28,713 bases of DNA. Origin: Chara braunii (taxonomy: Eukaryota > Streptophyta > Charophyceae > Charales > Characeae). Made by a program: the position numbers and the translations under genes. Below, one piece after another: positions 1 to 9,554 of the stretch. The stretch covers positions 2,507,446 through 2,536,158 of the forward strand of contig BFEA01000075.1 of assembly GCA_003427395.1 (NCBI GenBank). The letters are read 5' to 3'. Within the stretch, counting starts at the first letter, position 1, and every line of letters begins with the position of its first letter. The notes below the pieces were generated by a model. It saw nothing but the letters and a program-made list of their open reading frames with translations, was not told where the DNA came from and made no database searches.

Positions 1-37
<37 letters not shown>
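1..37. repeat. poly(T) tract at window edge
   Basis: A pure run of 37 T opens the window. Other long T runs here are A tails of minus-strand retroelements, so this may be the A tail of a minus-strand element read from its 3' end. The window edge prevents testing this, and the following bases do not resemble the other 3' ends I could compare. Confidence 0.5.
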
Positions 38-43
<6 letters not shown>

Positions 44-90
44 CCCACCCCTGTACGAAAGACAGGGGGAACATGATCTGACAATCCGTC

Positions 91-900
91 ATGGAGGAAG
101 CGGCGGAGGTGCCGGCATACAGACCAGCGCCACCGTTGCCAGATCTCCGCATCCTGTCATGGAATGTCAACGGCTTGGCCACTATCCTGAGCAATCACCG
201 AAAGCGGAGCAACATGGTGGATCAGAACATGTTCAGAGATACACAGACGTTTGTGATGAGTCCGTGAAGCATGCTGGGCACCCGCCCCGAGGACCGGTTC
301 GGCAGGCATGGCTATCCTGGTACACTCCAAGACTGCAGCAGCGCAATCTCTCGGAGTGGACTCCCATCAAACCGACGGTCAGGGAGGCAGATGGGTCAAG
401 CTGGACTTCAACTTCATACAGGAGCACTTCCAGCTCCTAGCAATCTATGGCCCCAGCAAAGGACAGACTTGATCAATTCACTTTCGCCCATTTGCGTCTC
501 ACCAGCCCATGTGCTGTTCGGAGCGGACTGGAACGCAACCTTGGACCTGGGCGTGGACAGAATGTCTGGCGGAACCTTGGCCCAGGAATGAGCGGTACGG
601 GAATAAGCGGCATCCATTTACAACTTAATCACAGAGCAACAACTAGTGGATCCATTCAGAGCACTGCAACCGACAGCGAAGGCCTACACCTACCTCAAAC
701 GCGATCATAGTCAGCATGTTTCTGTTTCGAAAATCGACTACTTCTTGCTGTACCTCGATCTGCGGGGCGCAGTGCACGCGACGAGCATTAGCCAGCTGCC
801 GCACTCACCGGGGCTCGACCACAAATTCATCTACCTCCATTTTCTCCTGGATGCTGCCCTGAGGCGAGGGCCAGGATTCTTCAAAATTAATAATCCGCTT
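91..900 (+). pseudogene. LINE endonuclease (EEP) domain, broken
   Basis: The family nicks target DNA to start target-primed reverse transcription. From the ATG at 91 the frame reads LRILSWNVNGL, the classic start of a LINE endonuclease, and stops at 265-267. A second frame (about 305-472) carries GMAILVHS and GGRWVKL followed by LLAIYGPSK. A third frame has FGADWNATLD (near 517-546), matching the GDWN motif. The end of the domain near 735-830 reads SKIDYFL and then GLDHKF, where families normally have SDH, so the Ser is replaced by Leu while Asp and His remain. At least two frame changes and the changed SDH motif mark it as dead. Confidence 0.85.
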
Positions 901-1323
901 TCCCAAAACGCACGACTTAGTAATGAAGGCACACATCCTCCTCGATGTGGGTGCATCCCATGGGTCACGGGGTACCTTCTCACAACTTGTGGGTCTGTCC
1001 AACAGCACGGCCAAGGCATCACGCATTCTGGCCGCCCAACGAACAACCAAACAAAGAGAGCTGGAAGCGGTGCTGTGGTGGCGGAGCAGAACCTTATAGC
1101 GCAGCCCGGTTTGTCCCACCTTGAAGATGCTCTGTTCGCTGCGAAACAGCAGCTGACAGACTGGAAGAAGTGGAAGGACGTGGGCTTACGACTGTGAGTT
1201 AAGGAGTTGGAGGACGGTGAAAAGATGACCAGGTTTTTCTTCCAGAATATTAAGACCAGCTCCAGAAATAAGCTTATAGATCAGCTACCCACGGGGGAAA
1301 CCGTTACAGCCAACCCGGATTAA

Positions 1324-1689
1324 ATGCTAACTGTGGCGGCAGACTTCTGCAAGGATCTCTCCACCTCGAGGGAGAACCAGCTACCGCCGCCCCGGGTCTT
1401 TGAGGCGCGCCAGAAATTTCTGACCCACCTAGACAAAACATTGACACAGGATCAGCAGGAAGAATTAGACAAACCGATCACACAAACAGAGGTTCGAGAG
1501 ACATTGCACTCCATGCAACCCAACAGGACTCCCGACCGGGACGGTCTCTCCAAGGAGTTCTGGCAAACCTTCTGGCCGGTTTTCGAGAGCGAGTACATGT
1601 GTTTTCTTTCCACAGAACAAAACGAGGGGCTGGGCAAGTACATCAGCATTGGGATCGTAACACCATTATACAAAAAGGGGGACGGTAAC
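1324..1689 (+). pseudogene. LINE reverse transcriptase, N-terminal part
   Basis: This open stretch carries the N-terminal RT boxes of a plant LINE: ITQTEVRETLHSMQPNRTPD, then DGLSKEFW, then IVTPLYKKGD. These match the usual 'S.K.PG.DG...EF' and 'LI.KKGD' blocks, although the PG pair has become PD. The frame is cut at base 1690 by an inserted element. It resumes in the same frame at 3031 with RDPMDIRNYRPITLL, which is the next expected block. Confidence 0.88.
1685..1689. repeat. Target-site duplication, left copy (gtaac)
   Basis: This five-base direct repeat borders the insertion and is matched at 3026-3030. Because the next base is A on both sides, a six-base reading (gtaaca) is also possible. 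Confidence 0.75.
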
Positions 1690-1748
1690 ATGCTGCGCCT
1701 GCAACAGGCTGCACGGGCCATTTTCAGGCCCGTGACGTTTTCAGCCCG

Positions 1749-1900
1749 AAAGCCTGAAAACAAGGGCCTACAGGCCCTGTGTCGTTTCAGCCTGAAAGCC
1801 TGAAAACAAGGGCCTACAGGCCCTGTGTCGTTTCAGCCTAAAACAGGGCCTTCCAGGCCCTGAGTCGTTTCACCTGAAACAGAGGGCCATTTTCAGGCCC
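1749..1900. repeat. 46 bp tandem repeat with GGGCC dyads
   Basis: A 46 bp unit beginning cctgaaaacaagggcctaca is present twice in near-perfect tandem, and a shorter variant follows. Each unit contains a short inverted repeat such as GGGCCTACAGGCCC, and related dyads (GGGCCATTTTCAGGCCC, GGGCCTTCCAGGCCC) occur on either side. In the presumed minus-strand sense these lie downstream of the TATA-like site, near the end of the LTR. Confidence 0.8.
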
Positions 1901-2055
1901 TCATAAGATCGACCTGCCCTGAAACTTAGGCACCAGACCAGGGTTTTAGTACAGGCCATTTTGGGCCTGTTTTCAAGACAACCTTTGTCTGAGCTTCAAC
2001 GCCAGGGTCTGGCACGTTTTGGCATTGGCAAGAGCAGCCTCCTGGACGGGCCAGC

Positions 2056-2064
2056 ACTATATAA
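2056..2064 (-). promoter_or_regulatory. TATA-like box in the LTR-like insertion
   Basis: The sequence ctatataag is a good TATA match on either strand. I assign the minus strand because the rest of the insertion aligns best with the other LTR units in that orientation. Promoter activity is inferred from the motif and its position only. Confidence 0.4.
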
Positions 2065-2365
2065 GACTGGCCCACCCTGCAGGCTGCAGGTAGTTCATAG
2101 GGACTTCCCAGGCACTTCACGTGCAGTTCAGGAGGCAGGAGGTAGTCTTCAGGATTCGGCAGCAGTACTCTGGAGGAGCGCTGCAGTAGTAGTAGTAGCG
2201 TTAGCAGTAGTCTTCAGCGCTGGGCGCTAGTAGGAACTAGAGTAGCGTTGGAGAGAGAGAGGTGGTTGGCGGAGGCCAGGGAGACTTACCTGTGGCGCCA
2301 TAGCTCCAGCTTCCTCTTCGATGTACCTGCAACAAGGCGCCACCTTCACAGGTTAGTACCGGACT

Positions 2366-2374
<9 letters not shown>

Positions 2375-2454
<80 letters not shown>
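2375..2454. repeat. (GA)n microsatellite
   Basis: About 80 bp of almost pure GA lies within the LTR-like insertion, with one early AAAG interruption. On the minus strand it is a CT tract ending in CAG, like the CT tract at 11925-11994 in another LTR-like unit. Confidence 0.95.
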
Positions 2455-2459
<5 letters not shown>

Positions 2460-3025
2460 CTCTTCCTCTTCTAAGTCCACCATCTCTCCCTCACCCTCTC
2501 TCACTACCTAACTTCTGAGTATCTGCAGACTACGAGAGAGAGAGGGATTGGTGACATTTAGATCCAGACTCGACATTGGGCTTCAGACATTTGACGAGGG
2601 ATTATCTGGGACTTGTAACAAAAACTTGGTGTTGACGACATTCCCATCTTCCTCCTCTTCTTCGTCTGATACCCCTCCTCTTCGTCTATGGTCTGGACCT
2701 GGCGCGTTCTTCCTGTGTGTAGCGCCAGGCCCCCTTCACACCTTGTGATGAGGACGATATATGTTTGCTCTGCATTGCGACATTGATTGGGCTAGTCATT
2801 GACATTCTAGCATTCTGCTGTGCTGTTTTGTACTACGTGAGAGAGGTCAGTCCCGGTCAGGTCAGGACTTATATCTAAGTCTTCCACTGCGCTACAAAGC
2901 ACCATTTTTGTATGTATCAGGATGTGCACTGCTTGTTGAGATTCTACTAGCACTGCGTTGTCCATTCAGTCCTTTTCATCACATTGCGGATCCTTGGCTA
3001 TATATGTACATCGCCGACTGGGCAT

Positions 3026-3030
3026 GTAAC
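3026..3030. repeat. Target-site duplication, right copy (gtaac)
   Basis: This is the right partner of the duplication at 1685-1689. The LINE RT reading frame resumes directly after it at 3031. Confidence 0.75.
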
Positions 3031-3846
3031 AGGGACCCTATGGACATCAGGAATTACAGACCTATTACACTGCTAGGTAATAGACTTAGCAAGATCGCTA
3101 ACCAAGGTGTTCACATAGATCAGGCCAGGTTCATACCAGGCAGGTTTATCTTAGATAACATCATGACACTGGTAGAATCAAGTCGTTACATAAAGGACAA
3201 TAGACTGAATGCAGCTATTCTCTTCTTTGCCTTCGAGAAAGTGTACGATCACGTCAATTGGAATTTTCAACAGCAATGCATGGAGAAGGTGGGCGTAGGT
3301 CCGAACTTCTGTGGATGGGTGAGAGTGCTCTACAACGATGCCCATGGGGAAGTGCAAGCAAAAAGATTCCTCCCCCACCCCTACAAAATGTCCCACTCGG
3401 TTCGATAGTGAGATCCCCTAGCAGCTCCGCTCTTTCTGTTCACAATGGAAGCGGACACGTCCTTTCTGCAAAAGGAACCCTCAAGAGACAGGCTGATAGC
3501 TGAACCGGCTCCACCAGGACACAGAGTAGTTCTGTCGACTACACTACTCTTCGCAGACGATCTCACCGCCATGATCAGAGTCACAGACGTCTCCTTCCAA
3601 GCCCTTACACGGGCTATGTAGGCCTTCCAACTGGCCTCCCAAATGAAGGTCAACTGGCAGAAGGCAGCGGGATGGTGGCTGGCAGATACTCCGCGGCCGC
3701 CCCCAGCCACCTCCCAGGAGGGCTTTGTGTGGAAGGGCCCATCGATCCCCCTGCGCTTCTTGGGCATAAAACTCACAGATGCAGGCCCGGACCACCCGAT
3801 GGCACCGGAGATTTTAACCAAGATGCTGCGCAAAATGGACACTTGA
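3031..3846 (+). pseudogene. LINE reverse transcriptase, catalytic part
   Basis: This is frame 1, continuous with 1324-1689 once the insertion is removed. Visible blocks in order are NYRPITLLGN, QARFIPGRFILDNI, FAFEKVYDHVNW (normally DFEKAYDRVNW, so the first catalytic Asp of the block is Ala), GWVRVLYND, a SVR..DPLA block, and LLFADD at about 3544-3561. FADD matches the catalytic YADD/FADD box. The SVR-QG-DPL block has two consecutive stops (TAG, TGA at 3406-3411) where QG is expected. Further stops lie near 3618 and at 3844-3846. The missing Asp and the stops make it inactive. Confidence 0.9.
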
Positions 3847-3864
3847 TCCAATGTCTACACTTCG

Positions 3865-5160
3865 GTGTTTGGCCGGGCAGTGGTGCTGAACGCTTCTATC
3901 TTCTCCATGCTCTGGTATGCAGAAACCATCTGGACACCAGAATCGGACGTGGCCACCAACCTCAAGAGGGGGCGCCTACCTGTGGACCGACAACTGCACA
4001 AGACAGAACTTCATCCCGAAGGTGGCATGGATCCATCTCATACAACCGAAGGGAAACGGGGGGCTGGGGATCATCGACCCCAGCACACAAACAAAAGCTC
4101 TCCAAACGAAATGGCTGGTCAGGCTGCTTACCCAGCAGGGTCTCTCATGGACGTCCTTGACGCTGCACCGAATCAGACAGCTACCCAAACCCAACACTCA
4201 ATATGCAAGGCTTGTTTTGGGTGATGTCCAAATCATGGGCCACCGGGAGCAGTAGGCAGCAACAGCGGGACCACCATCCACAACCACAGCAGGGACCACG
4301 GATGGAGTACTGGTGGTATCTCATCAAGATCTGGTGAGAGATCTTCACAGCCAATGTCTGCAAACCGGCAAATAGGGAAAAGATCCTGCGGCAGTCCTTA
4401 TTCTGCAATCAGAGCATCAAAGACACGGCAGGCAAACCCTGGATGCTGACTTCTCAGGATGGCTGCTGGAGCACGTGGCTGGAATGGGGCGTGTGGCAGA
4501 TCAAACATATTTGGAACGATCAGTACAAGCAATGGAAAACCTGCGTGGAACTCAGAAAGACTCTCAGAGGCTGTCACAATCTGCATGGTAACATCGACAT
4601 CCTCCTACAATCTATACCACCGGACTGGCTAGAGATGTTGCAAGCACCGACACCATGGACAACAGGAGAATGGGCCGCCTGGAGTTGGGAGAACATCCCC
4701 ACTTTCGCTCTATCCTTTGTCAAGAAAACCGGCCCTTCAGATGAATGGGCTCTATGGACGGTCCACAACGTAGAACAGCCTGGGCAAACTGTCAGCAAGG
4801 TCTCCAAGATGGTCCGAGCTAGAGTCGCAGCGAAACCTGCCCTCCTCAGAAAGATTTACGTGGTCGAAGATGTGTACAAGACCTACTGTCCCACAACCAG
4901 TATACAAGACCTGGAGTTTGACCCGGAAGAATGGGCCTGGAAAACGACTTCTTCCACGACAAGGACAGAACGCAGGACCAACATATTGGATTACTCCACA
5001 AGACTAGGGTACAGACTCAGGCAACGAGCAGCCAACACCCAAGACACGTCGGCACAACGGTGGGAGAAACACCTGCCGCTGCCGGGGGGACTAGGCAGGC
5101 AGACAACAATCTCCTGGTGTGTCCCGCTAGCCATCCTGAACACACGCATCAGAACTATGC
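3865..5160 (+). pseudogene. LINE post-RT region, frameshifted
   Basis: After the RT stop the frame continues as VFGRAVVLNASIFSMLWY and TIW, the typical thumb/connection region of plant LINEs. It shifts near 3975 to a frame reading PKGNGGLGIIDP and then TKALQTKWLVRLL. Around 4443 it shifts again into a 240-residue open stretch (4443-5165) that contains VWQIKHIW, WLEMLQAP and FDPEEWAWKTTSS. Matching phrases (GILDPDTQVTALTIQWVRRL, LDPEEWQW) occur in the minus-strand LINE at 25297-27830, so the two belong to one family. Confidence 0.8.
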
Positions 5161-5238
5161 AGTGACTCATCTACAATTATGCCCTCCTGGTCAACAAATG
5201 GTTGAACTGATGACGGACGGCAGCGGCCAGACGACATC

Positions 5239-5577
5239 TGTGTGATTTGCGATGCTGGACTTCCAGAGGACTTGCCCCACTGCCCCTCGTTCTGCCCTAA
5301 ATCCCAGGAGCTGTGGATGAGAGCAGTCGCGTTATGGACATCCCTCGCTGATGCGCCTTTCACCGACGATCCGGTTGCTCGCCTCACAGGGCTTAGAGAA
5401 GCGTCGATCCCACAGAAATGGCAGCAGACTATATACCAAAGACTCTGCCCACTCACACTCTGGATGGTGTGGAAGAGAAGATGCAAAGAGACGATTGACG
5501 CACAAACCACCCCCATCACAAAAGCGTGGGAATCCCTCGCTCAGTCCCTGCAGGACGAATACCAAGTGGATTGGCAT
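5239..5577 (+). pseudogene. LINE C-terminal CCHC finger (zf-RVT)
   Basis: The frame reads DICVICDAGLPEDLPHC, with SFCP directly after it. This is the CxxC...H....C pattern of the zf-RVT finger at the C-terminus of plant LINE polyproteins. It is followed by the usual W-rich tail (SQELWMRAVALW, LWMVWKRRCKETID) and a stop at 5578. The metal ligands look intact, but the frame is cut off from upstream by stops near 5163 and 5205. The LINE at 8824-9958 has a very similar finger (CVMC, LPEDIPHCLLFCP). Confidence 0.88.
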
Positions 5578-5578
5578 T

Positions 5579-6440
5579 AAACGACCAAGCTCATCAAGTA
5601 GGATCTGCAAAGAGACAGGACATCATAGGCAAATTCAACAGTGAGTGACCCGGGTGAGGGAAACTAGGTATTCTACAGGGCGAGGGGTCGAGGCTGGGGA
5701 AGATCACTGCAGAGACAGAAACAGGTGTCCACAATGGACCGGAAGGCGCGTTTGGGCCTCCCAGCTCGCAAGGATCGCAAATCAGCTGGCCCTGGCCTGA
5801 GAGGATTGTGCATGTACCTCCAACAGAGGGCGAAGAGGACAGTACAAAACCTCAAGGTTCAACACATGGACCCAGACAGGGTGTTGGGGGGACAGCGGAC
5901 AGTGCAAGGGCCTAGGGGTTTAAGGGACGGAATACACAAATACGAGTGCTTAGGGTTTAGGGGACCATAACAATACCAAATCACAAAGGGATGACTGCGG
6001 AGCCTGCACGTTTGTCCGGGCCTGCAACCAATAAGCAACCGGGTCTGTCACCCCCCTGGGGTATTCCGAGGGACCAGGGCTGTACGACACTGGTACTGAC
6101 ACAAGGGGCTCGTGTAGCCTCCAGTCCCCCCCACAAAAAATGGGGCAGTTTGCAGAGTTAGTGTCTCAGAAGCTGAAGCAAGGGTCAAACACTGGCAAAG
6201 GAATTGAAAGGATCGTGAATTCCCGCCGAAGGGAAGTACGTCCCTCCCAAGGGAAGTAATCAATGCCGTCCACTCAGACCTTTGGGCCATAATGGGGAGG
6301 AGCGTAGTGTGAGTATGTACCTGTTCTGGTTTTTGACTTGCTGCCGTTGCCGGGGGAAAAGGAACTGGACTGCTGCTCCCCAGAATAAAAGGAGACTTGC
6401 TTTTCCTATAATAAAAAAAAAGAAAAGGGAAAGCCAAAAG
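5579..6440. other. LINE 3' flank, no gene recognised
   Basis: This presumably includes the 3' UTR of the LINE ending at 5578. I saw no A tail with a clear target duplication. Two plant-telomere-like heptamers (TTAGGGTTTAGGG, 5950-5962) occur once and are not an array. An A-rich stretch near 6411-6428 precedes the LTR fragment. Confidence 0.5.
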
Positions 6441-6556
6441 TGTAATGACCTGCCAAATCACAGACTGAGAACTCTGCTTATTTCTGAGTTTTGCCACTGG
6501 AATATGTGCCTTGCTGAGATTCCTAAATCTGTGTGTCTGCGTGCCTTGCTGAAGTT
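6441..6556 (-). mobile_element. LTR end fragment
   Basis: The plus strand starts TGTAATGACC and matches the end of the complete LTR at 22214-23505 over roughly 100 bp, including ACAGACTGAGAA, TTTCTGAGTTTTGCC and GCCTTGCTGAGATTCC. In the LTR's own sense (minus strand) this is its 3' end, finishing GGTCATTACA. Homology fades past about 6556. The two LTR copies continue with different bases beyond the TTACA end, which supports that boundary. Confidence 0.7.
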
Positions 6557-6596
6557 TTCTCAGAAAACGCTGTTCTTTTTTGGTCTGATTGCTGAG

Positions 6597-6608
6597 CAAT
6601 CCGATTCT
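6597..6608. repeat. Target-site duplication of the P4-ATPase retrocopy, 3' copy
   Basis: On the plus strand this is caatccgattct, directly left of the T run. It repeats at 8812-8823 and again within 9959-9974. On the minus strand it directly follows the A tail of the retrocopy. Confidence 0.8.
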
Positions 6609-6631
6609 TTTTTTTTTTTCTTTTTTTTTTT
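6609..6631 (-). other. A tail of the P4-ATPase retrocopy
   Basis: The plus strand shows T11, one C, then T11. On the minus strand this is an A tail with one G, between the 3' UTR and the target duplication. Confidence 0.8.
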
Positions 6632-6717
6632 GAATAAAATAACTCTGAATTACCTGGTGTCGGTCAGTTCAACGATCATACCCTAAGGCCACCACCCTTT
6701 CCGGGGTGAAGGAGGGA

Positions 6718-6736
6718 GGGGGGGGGGGGGGGGGGG
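6718..6736 (+). repeat. G19 homopolymer
   Basis: A run of 19 G lies in the retrocopy's 3' UTR (C run in the sense strand). It may be a quadruplex former or an assembly-fragile site. Confidence 0.9.
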
Positions 6737-8807
6737 TATAAGGGGCATCCTGGAAACTTGAACATATGATCAGAATTTACAGCCAAACATGACATTACAC
6801 TAAAAAATATCAAACCACAGGAAGTGAATCAAGCGTCAGATGACACAATATTTAAAAAAATACTAAGATGGAAAACTTTGGATAACCGCAAATCCTGTAC
6901 ATGGAATGTAGTCAACCTGGGGACAGTAGACAAGGAGGAAGGTACATCAGTGGTGGAGACAGATGAACTGAAAGCCTGTAGAGAGGAGAGGGAAGACATC
7001 AGTGCACAACAGCCGCTGCCTAAAGGTGGACCTGCCACGCCAAAGCGCATAGCTCCCCTGCTTTTGACTTTGACATTTTGACTTCGACATTTAGTTGAAT
7101 GAAATGAGTGATGGACGTTAGGGTTGTTTGCGGGTACACGTAACGAACCCCATGCTGTATCTGCGCTCGCCGACTTGCAGAACACCATCTCGAACCTGAG
7201 GCAATTCTCGCCATGTGACATGGGGCAGGTCCGGGTCGTGATCAGACGTGTCGCACTGCGAATCAGTGGAATCAGCACGAGGACGGTCATGTAACTTTAG
7301 CCTACGAATCGCCGGTGGCAGACTCATTGAGTGCCGGAGACTTTTCTTCAGTGTTTTTTTTGTTGTCTTGGATCCCGTCTTGGTCGTCTTCCTGCTGTGA
7401 GGGAGAATTCCCGTGCTGAGCAATTGTGCCTTCAGTGACCGATTTGCGAGATGCAGATGGCGTTTTGTGTACGCGACGCATCAAGGAGGAACGACTATGT
7501 TCAGCAGTGTCTTCAGGGGACAGCTCCTTGTGGTGTAGATCGCCCTCTGTACAAGACAGCTCTTTCCTGTTTTGTGCTGCACTGGTGCGGTCATCTGCGG
7601 ACCCCCCCCTTCTCTTTCGCTGTCTCCCCACTTCTTTCACCTTTCCTTCGCCCTTCAAGTGACCAGACACGCTGCTGTGGTCTAGACCTACAAACTTGCC
7701 GTTCCTCCATCCATGGTCCACTTCCTGCAAAACCTGGAACAAAATCGGGCGAAAGAGTTGGAGGAAGGTGAAAAATAAATAGTCAATCAGGCAGGCAAGT
7801 ACAGGCACCAAGATGAGGGCTAGCCAGACGGAGGTGTTTTCGAGGGCTTGAGAATAATAACCAGAGAACGCTTGCGCTATTTTGTCCTGTGGGGTGGAGG
7901 AGAGCAGGGCGACAAGCACCATCAAAAGAATGATGCTCTCTACCCAAATGGCAGCATGTGTGAACCAATGCCATAAGTTTATTTGTAGTGCAAGCTTTGC
8001 ATTCACGACGACCACCAAGAGGATGTAAATGCTGATGCTGGTGAAATCAAAGCCATTGATTTGTCCGTCGGGCTGGGATTGTCGAGAATTTTCACCAGCG
8101 CAAAGAAAATTATAAATGTGTGCCATGTTGCAGCAATCATCCAGCGTAGGAAGCTGCTGTAGTATATGGACGCAGCTTCGTTCTGGGTTTCCTTATACAG
8201 AGCAGGGTTGCTTTCAACCATGTGCGCCGGAACATCTTGGTCAAATCCTGCCCGAAGCAGAGGTGGAAAGAAGGTCCAGAGGAGATCATATGTGCACATC
8301 AGCACCGTCGGGAAGAGTGGCTGGGCTGAGAATCCAGAGACACATGCAAGAAACAGGTTCCCCAGTGTGTAGACAACATTCTGGTACAGCACATAGAATA
8401 TCAGTTCTCGATTGCGTTTATAGCTCCATCGTCCATGCACGAGGAGGAGCCGAGTGAGGTGGCAAAACTGAGCAAGCGAAAAATCGCTGGCGAGGACCGC
8501 AGTATTGCCTTTGTATCCAGTGATTCCAACTCCTATGTTGGCTGCATGGATCATAGCCACATCGCTTGCACCATGCCTAACTGCAAGAGAAACTGCCTTC
8601 GCATGTTCCCTCACCAGAGTCACGACCTGGGGGGAGCTTGGCGTGTGCAGCAACCTTGGCCTGTGCTTCATGAAGCATGCCCTGGAGGAGTTTGTTGGCA
8701 TCACTTGCCAGGTCATCAGTGATAAGGAACAAATGAACCGAGCTCCTTAGCACATTAGACGACAGAGCAATGCTCACCGCTGTCTCCAGCTTGTCCCCAG
8801 TCAATAA

Positions 8808-8820
8808 CCAACAATCCGAT

Positions 8821-8823
<3 letters not shown>
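8808..8823. repeat. Shared target-site duplication between the two retro-insertions
   Basis: The sequence ccaacaatccgattct is identical to 9959-9974. Its last 12 bases also match 6597-6608. It is the 5' duplication of the P4-ATPase retrocopy plus the first four bases of that retrocopy (TTGG on minus), and it serves as the 3' duplication of the LINE at 8824-9958. Confidence 0.82.
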
Positions 8824-8859
<36 letters not shown>

Positions 8860-9090
8860 AGGTCCTTATGGTCCTGGCTTCATATCCATTCTGGGGAGCG
8901 TCAGTCCGGTTCCTTTCCACCGGCAAGTCAATATTGAGATACATGGTGAACACTCTCACGCTTCCTTCCATCTGGCCGAAGGAACCCTGACCAGCATTGA
9001 TTGCTCCCTATCCGGAGGATTGACTGTCAGCTTGCCCTACCACTTATCCTCTCAGAATCTATTGTGATTCTGTCAGCTGATTCATATAAT

Positions 9091-9309
9091 GCAAGAGAAG
9101 TGGAGAGTTGTCTATACTGTTTGAGATGAAGATCTCAGTTTGCCCATCACTGGGTCACCGTCCTTGTTGGAGTTGTGCTGTGCCATTTTTTTTTATTTTT
9201 TATTTTTCTAAAGCAAGAAAAGAGGACAGTTGTCTATACTGTTGAGATGAGAATCTCGGTTCGCCCATCACTGGGTCATCGTCCTTGTTGGAGTTGTGCT
9301 GTGCCATTT
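9091..9309. repeat. Spaced direct duplication in LINE 3' UTR
   Basis: Copy one (9091-9186) and copy two (9213-9309) share most bases, including gttgtctatactgtt, cccatcactgggtca and gtccttgttggagttgtgct. They are offset by about 122 bp and separated by a T-rich stretch. Confidence 0.85.
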
Positions 9310-9554
9310 CTTCCAAATCAGTCACCTTTTTTCTTTTTTCTGTGCTTCTGGTTGTCCTTTTGTTGAACACTATACCGCTCCTTCAGTCAGATCACCCGGC
9401 AGGTACCCTTGTAGTCTTCATGATTGTGTCTGGTGCCATTTCTCCCATCTCAGCCTGTTGTCACTTATCGTTGCCACCTTGCCCTTTAGCAGCCAGTTCC
9501 TTATGAACGTACGTTTCTTGGTTGCTTGTCCTTCTGGCCTGTGCCTCGTAGAGT

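Larger units (their letters stand above)
1690..3025 (-). mobile_element. Solo-LTR-like insertion inside the LINE RT
   Basis: The 1336 bp insertion is flanked by gtaac at 1685-1689 and again at 3026-3030, and its ends are ATGC and GCAT. Removing it with one gtaac copy deletes 1341 bp, a multiple of three, and rejoins the RT in frame. I saw no gag, protease, RT or integrase in it. Read on the minus strand it resembles the other LTR-like units here: a CT tract, a donor-like CACAG/GTAAGTC near 2288, GCGCT-rich sequence, a TATATA at 2056-2064, and then GGGCC dyads. The best reading is a solo LTR or a non-autonomous element. The ends are one base off canonical TG...CA, so the exact boundary is uncertain. 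Confidence 0.75.
91..5578 (+). mobile_element. Decayed near-full-length LINE (non-LTR retrotransposon), LINE-1 of this window
   Basis: This stretch holds, in the right order, the parts of a plant-type LINE ORF2: an endonuclease/exonuclease/phosphatase domain (91 to about 900), a reverse transcriptase (1324-1689 continued at 3031-3846), a long post-RT region (3865-5160) and a CCHC finger (5239-5577). Stops and frameshifts break it throughout, so it cannot make a protein. Most of the RT stays in one frame and is broken mainly by point stops, which fits slow decay after insertion. A solo-LTR-like element interrupts it at 1690-3025. No ORF1 (gag-like) protein is visible upstream, so the copy may be 5'-truncated, or ORF1 may lie outside the window. 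I could not find its 3' A tail or target duplication. Confidence 0.9.
6609..8811 (-). pseudogene. Processed retrocopy of a P4-type ATPase (phospholipid flippase), 5'-truncated
   Basis: P4-ATPases flip phospholipids across membranes. The retrocopy begins inside the P domain at W-LLTGDKLETAVSIAL (normally WVLTGDKxETA). It continues with GASDVAMIHAANIGVGITG, then LLLVHGRWSYKRNREL and several hydrophobic spans (YVLYQNVVYTLGNLFLACVSG, WMIAATWHTFIIFFALV, ISIYILLVVVVNAKLALQI, ESIILLMVLVALL, WLALILVPVLACLIDYLFF), and ends in a basic Ser-rich tail with a stop at 7302. The hinge motif GDGxND is changed to RHGxSD. There are frameshifts near 8630 and 8070, so it is dead. It has no introns across several membrane segments, about 690 nt of 3' UTR, an A tail (T run 6609-6631 on plus) and a 12 bp duplication. 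This is the signature of LINE-mediated mRNA retroposition. The actuator domain and DKTGT site are missing through 5' truncation. Confidence 0.88.

Noticed and set aside
1690-3025. Classic TG...CA LTR boundary for the insert
   Set aside because: Using TG/CA ends gives unequal flanks (taaca versus tgtaa); the equal flanks gtaac require one extra base at each end.
5950-5962. Plant-type telomere repeat (TTAGGGTTTAGGG)
   Set aside because: Fewer than two full units and no array; compatible with chance or a short interstitial trace.
6048-6599. 183-codon minus-strand ORF
   Set aside because: It runs through the LTR end fragment and the A-rich stretch; its residues follow the repeat and show no domain.
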